From: Actinoplanes sp. TFC3
Lineage (GTDB): Bacteria > Actinomycetota > Actinomycetes > Mycobacteriales > Micromonosporaceae
Assembly: GCF_001553785.1 (NCBI RefSeq)
Contig: NZ_LOJP01000002.1
Coordinates: 354,078-418,077, forward strand
Reading direction: 5' to 3'
DNA length: 64,000 bases
The translations under genes were made by a program, and so were the position numbers. How positions within the stretch are numbered: the first letter of the stretch is position 1; the number at the start of each line of letters is the position of its first letter. Positions 59,200 through 64,000 of the stretch are shown here, in pieces. The notes under the pieces are model-generated. The model did not search any database. It was not told where the DNA came from and saw only the letters and a list, made by a program, of their open reading frames with translations.

Positions 59200-60054
59200 T
59201 CAGCGTACGTGCAACACTGCCCCCGCCGAGACGCGCCGCTCGGCATCATCAGCCGTACGAACCACAAGCTGCCCATCGCCGTCCACAGCCGTCGCCACCC
59301 CGGTAATCTCGCCCCCGTCAGGCAGCAACACCCGCACCTCCCGCCCCAGCGTGGAACACCCCCGCCGATACGCGGCCAGCAACCCGCACATCTCGGCGTC
59401 CCCGCCGGCCTCCCGCCACCCGGCATACCACTGCGCAAACCCGCGTAGGAAAGCCCGCAGCAACGGGTCCCGATCAGTGCTCTTAGCCCCCTGCACCAGC
59501 AAAGAAGTAGCTGGTAGCCCGGTGGTCTCCGGAAGCTCATCGGCGCGGGTGCTGACGTTGAGCCCGATCCCCACGACAACCGCATCCCCGGCCACCTCGG
59601 CCAGGATCCCGGCCGCCTTGGCGTTGCCGAGCAGCAGGTCATTAGGCCACTTCAAGCTCGCGTCGACCTCCCCGATCCGCTCGACGGCCTCACGCAACGC
59701 CACCCCGGCCAGCAGGGGAAGCCATCCCCACGAGCGCTGCGAGGCGGCCGGCCAGCCCCGATCGTCGTCCTTCGCCCCCGGCCGCAGCAGCACGCTCAGC
59801 GTCAACCCGGCGCGCGGCGGCGACACCCACTGGCGGTCGCGGCGCCCCCTGCCGGCCTGCTGCTCCTCGGCCACAACGACGAGGCCCTCACCGGCATCCT
59901 GATGGGCGGCGAGGGCCACGTCGGCGTTCGTCGAACCGGTCGCGCTGACCACATCAAGACGGCGCCAGAGACTGCCCGGCGTGATGAGCGCCCGCTGCAG
60001 GGCCCGCGCAGCCAGCGGCGGCCGGGTCAGATCGTTGTACGGCGAGGAGGGCAT
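59200..60054 (-). CDS. birA: Biotin--[acetyl-CoA-carboxylase] ligase
   Basis: A 284-residue class I biotin protein ligase without an N-terminal HTH. The motif series DVVSATGSTNADV, EEQQAGRGRRDRQWVSPPRAGL (biotinoyl-AMP loop GRGRR), ASLKWPNDLLLGNAKAAGIL with the catalytic Lys, and VVVGIGLNV is complete. It attaches biotin to the BCCP domain of acyl-CoA carboxylase. The carboxyltransferase subunit gene lies at 62468 on the other strand, the same pairing as birA/accD5 in mycobacteria. Confidence 0.94.
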   Translation of the reverse strand: MPSSPYNDLTRPPLAARALQRALITPGSLWRRLDVVSATGSTNADVALAAHQDAGEGLVVVAEEQQAGRGRRDRQWVSPPRAGLTLSVLLRPGAKDDDRGWPAASQRSWGWLPLLAGVALREAVERIGEVDASLKWPNDLLLGNAKAAGILAEVAGDAVVVGIGLNVSTRADELPETTGLPATSLLVQGAKSTDRDPLLRAFLRGFAQWYAGWREAGGDAEMCGLLAAYRRGCSTLGREVRVLLPDGGEITGVATAVDGDGQLVVRTADDAERRVSAGAVLHVR

Positions 60055-60075
60055 CGCCCCAGCGTACGGCTTGTG

Positions 60076-62331
60076 TTATTCCCTGCTCCGGGGCTGTCTT
60101 GTTGGCTGCGCTTCGCTCGGCTGTCTGGGCTCTGCTGCATGCCGGCTGACGTAGACGGTGCTGCGGGCGTCCGCCGGGTCCGAGCCGGCGCCGGGCCGCG
60201 GACGTGGGCGAGGCCTGGAGCGCCCACCCTCCTGATCAACCGGCGCGAACGTCTCGGTCGAAGCATCTACAGCCTGCCGCCGGTCCGATCGCACACCATT
60301 TTCCGGCGCCCACGTCAGGTCGGGCAACACCGCATCGGGAAGATCCGGGACGGTCCAGATGGGACCCTCGACGCTCTCCTCCCGGCCGGCGTACACCGGG
60401 GTCTCGGGTCGCTTGCCTCGCTGGCGGACGGGGAGGGCGGCGATTTCGGAGGCGCTGGCCGGCCTTTCCCGCCTGGCTTCGCGGGGGTCGGCCGTTACTG
60501 CTTGCCGTAGCTCAGGGGTTACTGCCCTTCTGGTTTCGTGGTCCCTGCGGCCCGCTGCTCTCCTCGACGCTCGGCTTCCGGACTCTTCGGCTGTAGGCGC
60601 CGACGGGCTTTGCAGCAGCTCGGCAGCGCTTGCGTTCATCGGCGGCCAAGCTCGAGGCTGCTCCGGGTTTCCGATGCCGATAGTGGACCGATTGTCCGGG
60701 CTGATCAGCGGCCATTGAGGCACCACGGCCGTAGGCTCCGAGTCGTACCCCGGCACGTCCGCAGGCGGCACCTCGGGAAGGCGCTCCACCGGAACCGGCC
60801 AGCCATAACCGCTGTCCGGCGCCGGGCTCCACGACGAACCGATCGCCGGCTCATCACGGTACTCAGGCCGCACCCACCCCTCGACTCGATCACCGTACCG
60901 ACGACTGGTGCGTCCCTCGCCCCCGAAAGAATCGTCCATCCGGAACCGACCGCCAGGCTGGTGCGCGGCGTGCAAATCCTGGTCCGCCAGCCAGTCCATG
61001 TCGTCGGAGGCCGCAAAGCCGAGCACGGGAATCTCAACAATCCCGCTATCCTGCGCAGGCTCAGCCTTAGTGGCCGCCGAAAGATCAATTGGCCGTACGT
61101 CCGTGGGTGTCGTCTTCCGCCCCTCAAGCGCCTCGGCAGTCCCAGCCGGCTGGTGAGGCTCGCTATCGGCGGTGTTCATCGTCGGCCACAGGTGCCGGCT
61201 GTTCCGCGGGCCGGGAACGATCGGTTCCGGGGCCTTGGCTGCGGGATCACGGAACCGCGAGGGGCGCTCCCCAGCGGGCGCAGCGTTTCGGCCTTGATCG
61301 CCGTTTTCAGTGGGGGCAGCTTCGTGATTCCCCCGGGCATCGCCGAAGTTCCTCGCAACGGCGTCCCGATTCCCCCTGACGCCGTTCTGGTTCCTCATGA
61401 CGCCGTCGCGATCCCGCCGAGGATCCGAGTTGCGGTTTCTCGCCGCAGCCTCCCGAGCAGAAGCCGACCGCGACTGCCTCATTGGCGGCGCAAAAGCCCC
61501 GGCCGCGAAATCCACAGCCGGCGCCTCGCCGGCGTCATTTGAGTCCCCAAGGACGCCGCGCGACGCCATTGAGGAACCTCCCCCGCGCTCCCCGGACTCA
61601 CCCGGGAAGGCGCGCCCCTCCGCCGTACCGTCACCACCGCGGGACCTCGAGCCGCGCGCAGGAGGCAGCGCCGCCCGCAAAGACATCATGGGCGCGGCCG
61701 TACCCTCCGATTCACCGGCCGGCACGGCCCCCGCCTCGCGCGAAGGCCCGAATGTGGGCGCGGCCTCGACCTCACGCGAAGACTCGGCAGCGGAGAACGA
61801 CCCCGCCGAGTAAGACGGCCCAGTTCCCGGCACGAAACTGGCCGGACGAGGCGAGCCACCCGACCGGGGCGTCTGCCCCCTGGGCACCAGCCCATCCGGA
61901 GACGTTCGCCTACCTCCAGCCATCGGCCCGGCTCCGGCGGTCGACGCAGCCTGAGCCGTCGGCCCAGGCCCCGCCATGGGCCGGGCGCTACGAATCGGCC
62001 CGGCACCACCCATCGGCCCATCCTGAACCGGTGAACCAGTAGCACCACCCGTTGTCCAGATCACTGGCACCGACCCCGCGGTAGCACCACTCGTATGTTG
62101 GCGCATGGGGCGGGTTGGTGATTGGTGCGCTTCCGGCGTACCAGGAAAGGGCGGCTTTTCTGAGGCGCGTTGCTTTTTGTGGGGGGCAGCGCCTTGCGCC
62201 GCTTTTTTGTCGAGGCGGCGGGTGTGCTCGTCGGGGCCGCCGGGGGCGAACAGAGCGCGGCGGAAAACGATGAGCGTGGCGATGCCACCGACGATCAGAA
62301 GCACGCCGACGGGGGTCATCCATGTCGTCAC
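60076..62331 (-). CDS. Large disordered single-pass membrane protein
   Basis: A protein of about 751 residues. From GTG 62331 (ATG 62319 is an alternative) it begins VTTWMTPVGVLLIVGGIATLIVFRRALF, one membrane helix. More than 700 residues of Pro/Gly/Ala/Arg/Ser-rich low-complexity sequence follow, without recognisable domains. It has runs such as RNRNSDPRRDRDGVMRNQNG, and WPPMN/LWPTMN, DMDWLADQDLH and GPIWTVPDLPDAVLPDLTWAP islands near the C-terminus. It is probably cytoplasmic apart from the helix. I know no family; only the N-terminal helix and the short aromatic islands look constrained. Confidence 0.65.
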   Translation of the reverse strand: MTTWMTPVGVLLIVGGIATLIVFRRALFAPGGPDEHTRRLDKKAAQGAAPHKKQRASEKPPFPGTPEAHQSPTRPMRQHTSGATAGSVPVIWTTGGATGSPVQDGPMGGAGPIRSARPMAGPGPTAQAASTAGAGPMAGGRRTSPDGLVPRGQTPRSGGSPRPASFVPGTGPSYSAGSFSAAESSREVEAAPTFGPSREAGAVPAGESEGTAAPMMSLRAALPPARGSRSRGGDGTAEGRAFPGESGERGGGSSMASRGVLGDSNDAGEAPAVDFAAGAFAPPMRQSRSASAREAAARNRNSDPRRDRDGVMRNQNGVRGNRDAVARNFGDARGNHEAAPTENGDQGRNAAPAGERPSRFRDPAAKAPEPIVPGPRNSRHLWPTMNTADSEPHQPAGTAEALEGRKTTPTDVRPIDLSAATKAEPAQDSGIVEIPVLGFAASDDMDWLADQDLHAAHQPGGRFRMDDSFGGEGRTSRRYGDRVEGWVRPEYRDEPAIGSSWSPAPDSGYGWPVPVERLPEVPPADVPGYDSEPTAVVPQWPLISPDNRSTIGIGNPEQPRAWPPMNASAAELLQSPSAPTAEESGSRASRRAAGRRDHETRRAVTPELRQAVTADPREARRERPASASEIAALPVRQRGKRPETPVYAGREESVEGPIWTVPDLPDAVLPDLTWAPENGVRSDRRQAVDASTETFAPVDQEGGRSRPRPRPRPGAGSDPADARSTVYVSRHAAEPRQPSEAQPTRQPRSRE

Positions 62332-62467
62332 GGGGGTTGTAACGAATGGTGCATTAGGAACGAAACGCACGCGTACCGACGGTAGGGACGGGCGGGGGCG
62401 CAATGCGCTCGATACGATCTTTGCGGCGCCGGGCGCGAGCTGGGCACGGGCGAGTGGAGGCAGCACT

Positions 62468-64000
62468 GTGACGACCGAGCAACAGGCCGACATCCACACT
62501 ACGGCAGGCAAGCTCGCGGACCTGGCGCGGCGGCGCGAGGAAGCCACGCATGCCGGTTCCGAGCGCGCGGTCGAGAAACAGCATGCCCGGGGCAAGAAAA
62601 CGGCGCGGGAACGCATCGAGATGCTGCTCGATGAGGGGTCGTTCGTCGAGTTGGATGAGCTCGCGCGACACCGTTCGACAAACTTCGGTCTGGACAAGAA
62701 TCGGCCGTACGGCGATGGCGTTGTTACCGGTCACGGCACCGTCGACGGGCGCCAGGTGTGCGTCTTCTCGCAGGATTTCACGGTTTTCGGCGGGTCGCTC
62801 GGTGAAGTGTTCGGCGAGAAGATCGTCAAGGTGCTCGATCTCGCGATGAAGATCGGCTGCCCGGTCATCGGCATCAACGATTCCGGTGGGGCGCGCATTC
62901 AAGAAGGCGTGGTCGCGCTGGGACTTTACGCCGACATCTTCTTCCGGAACGTACGAGCGAGCGGCGTGATCCCGCAGATCTCGCTCATCATGGGCCCGTG
63001 TGCCGGTGGCGCCGTGTATTCGCCGGCGATCACCGATTTCACCGTGATGGTGGACCAGACCTCGCACATGTTCATCACCGGGCCGGACGTGATTCGCACG
63101 GTCACCGGCGAGGACGTCGGCATGGAGGAGCTGGGCGGCGCCCACACGCACAACACCCGCAGCGGAAATGCGCACTATCTGGCCAGCGACGAAGAAGACG
63201 CCATCGATTATGTCCGAGCGCTGCTCACCTACCTGCCGAGCAACAACTTGGACGAGCCGGCCGCGTTCGATGCCCCCGCGTCGCTTTCCCCGTCGGAGGA
63301 CGACCTGGCGCTGGACAGGCTGGTTCCGGACTCGGCCAACCAGCCCTACGACATCCACACGGTGATCGAGGCCGTTGTCGAGGACTTTCTCGAGGTCCAG
63401 CCGCTGTACGCGCAGAACATCGTGATCGGTTTCGGTCGCGTCGAGGGGCGCCCGGTCGGCGTGGTGGCCAATCAACCGCTGCACTTCGCGGGCACGCTGG
63501 ACATTGCCGCGTCGGAGAAGGCCGCGCGCTTTGTGCGTACCTGCGATGCGTTCAACATTCCGGTTCTCACATTCGTCGACGTGCCGGGGTTCCTTCCGGG
63601 AACGGGCCAGGAATGGGACGGCATCATCCGGCGAGGAGCAAAACTCATTTACGCGTACGCCGAAGCGACCGTCCCGAAGGTCACAGTGATCACCCGCAAG
63701 GCTTACGGCGGTGCCTACGACGTGATGGGCTCGAAGCATTTGGGGGCGGACCTGAACTTCGCCTGGCCGACCGCACAGATCGCGGTGATGGGTGCACCAG
63801 GTGCGGTCAACATCCTCTACCGGGGTGAGCTGGCGGCTGCCGAGGATCCCGCCGCGCTTCGAAGTGCTCGCATTCAGGAGTACGAGGACACCCTCGCGAA
63901 CCCGTATATCGCGGCCGAACGTGGCTATGTCGACGCGGTCATCGAGCCCTCGCAAACTCGGGTGCAAGTGACTCGGGCGCTGCGAACTCTGCGCACCAAA
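62468..64000 (+). CDS. accD5: Acyl-CoA carboxylase beta (carboxyltransferase) subunit, 3' end cut by window
   Basis: The frame starts at GTG 62468 (GGAGG seven bases upstream) and is open for 511 codons to the right edge, so about 10-20 residues and the stop are missing. It has an N-terminal KTARERIEMLLDEGSF, VINDSGGARIQEGV-like sequence around residue 145 (INDSGGARIQEGV), GPCAGGAVYSPAITDF, FITGPDVIRTVTGEDV and the C-terminal carboxybiotin domain FVDVPGFLPGTGQEWDGIIRRGAKLIYAYAEATVPKVTVITRKAYGGAYDVMGSK. It carboxylates propionyl- or acetyl-CoA with a biotinylated alpha subunit. Confidence 0.93.
   Translation, partial: MTTEQQADIHTTAGKLADLARRREEATHAGSERAVEKQHARGKKTARERIEMLLDEGSFVELDELARHRSTNFGLDKNRPYGDGVVTGHGTVDGRQVCVFSQDFTVFGGSLGEVFGEKIVKVLDLAMKIGCPVIGINDSGGARIQEGVVALGLYADIFFRNVRASGVIPQISLIMGPCAGGAVYSPAITDFTVMVDQTSHMFITGPDVIRTVTGEDVGMEELGGAHTHNTRSGNAHYLASDEEDAIDYVRALLTYLPSNNLDEPAAFDAPASLSPSEDDLALDRLVPDSANQPYDIHTVIEAVVEDFLEVQPLYAQNIVIGFGRVEGRPVGVVANQPLHFAGTLDIAASEKAARFVRTCDAFNIPVLTFVDVPGFLPGTGQEWDGIIRRGAKLIYAYAEATVPKVTVITRKAYGGAYDVMGSKHLGADLNFAWPTAQIAVMGAPGAVNILYRGELAAAEDPAALRSARIQEYEDTLANPYIAAERGYVDAVIEPSQTRVQVTRALRTLRTK

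Noticed and set aside
59195..59220. Leaderless promoter for the PH-domain gene from TACGCT just before its GTG, similar to ispH.
   Set aside because: The hexamer is part of the birA C-terminal codons, and the gene follows birA by four bases in an operon.
60538..61542. Arg-rich plus-strand frame of 334 codons opposite the disordered protein.
   Set aside because: Composition is typical of an antisense frame and there is no start signal. The minus-strand frame has a credible membrane helix and far longer continuity, although its own coding nature is only moderately certain.

Overview
The window is a gene-dense, very high-GC stretch of an actinomycete chromosome. Frequent GTG starts, many 1-4 nt start/stop overlaps, an ergothioneine cluster, a PIN-PhoH protein, GTP-dependent PEPCK, actinobacterial GlpX and an accD-birA pair all point to Actinobacteria. 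A Micromonosporaceae member such as Actinoplanes is my best guess, but that is inference. I see no tRNA, rRNA, CRISPR array, insertion sequence or prophage.

Layout. 1-713 is the N-terminal part of a DUF4328 membrane protein running off the left edge. 915-1863 is the scar of a deleted branched-chain amino acid ABC transporter operon (5' part of livG joined to 3' part of livK). 1945-6242 is a tightly coupled catabolic operon (two SDRs, an APH-like kinase, an acyl-CoA dehydrogenase, a TetR), followed by mdh. 7228-11490 (minus) is egtABCD for ergothioneine. 11578-17439 is a divergent module around a TetR gene: alcohol and aldehyde dehydrogenases to the left, acyl-CoA dehydrogenase and acyl-CoA ligase to the right.

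17413-28992 is accessory: a NUDIX hydrolase, a divergent pterin-dehydratase-like protein, a PH-domain protein, a two-gene secreted sugar operon (PQQ-type sugar dehydrogenase and ThuA-DUF1080, both with C-terminal ricin-type lectin domains), peptidase E, a G5-domain protein, several decayed gene remnants, a MarR/flavin reductase pair and an ArsR/Aha1-type pair.

29084-46777 is mostly core: ychF, an XRE regulator of unknown class, an Ada-AlkA fusion with ogt (alkylation repair), valS of archaeal type, tandem small membrane paralogues, a DMT transporter, glpX, DUF4245, a lipoprotein, xseBA, ispH and rmuC. 46774-49061 holds envelope functions: rhomboid protease, trypsin-like protease and a secreted transglycosylase-like protein with a long leader and a CRP/GlxR-like site. 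49355-56405 carries PIN-PhoH, otsB, a short cis-prenyltransferase, a geranylgeranyl-reductase-like flavoprotein and pckG. 56625-64000 has a sigma factor with a fused zinc finger, two GtrA proteins, a PH-domain membrane protein, birA, a 751-residue disordered single-pass protein and an acyl-CoA carboxylase beta subunit that runs off the right edge just before its C-terminus. From memory, the order glpX/DUF4245/xseBA/ispH/ychF/PIN-PhoH/short cis-prenyltransferase and the order GtrA/PH/birA/accD resemble two blocks of Mycobacterium tuberculosis (around Rv1086-Rv1112 and Rv3277-Rv3280).
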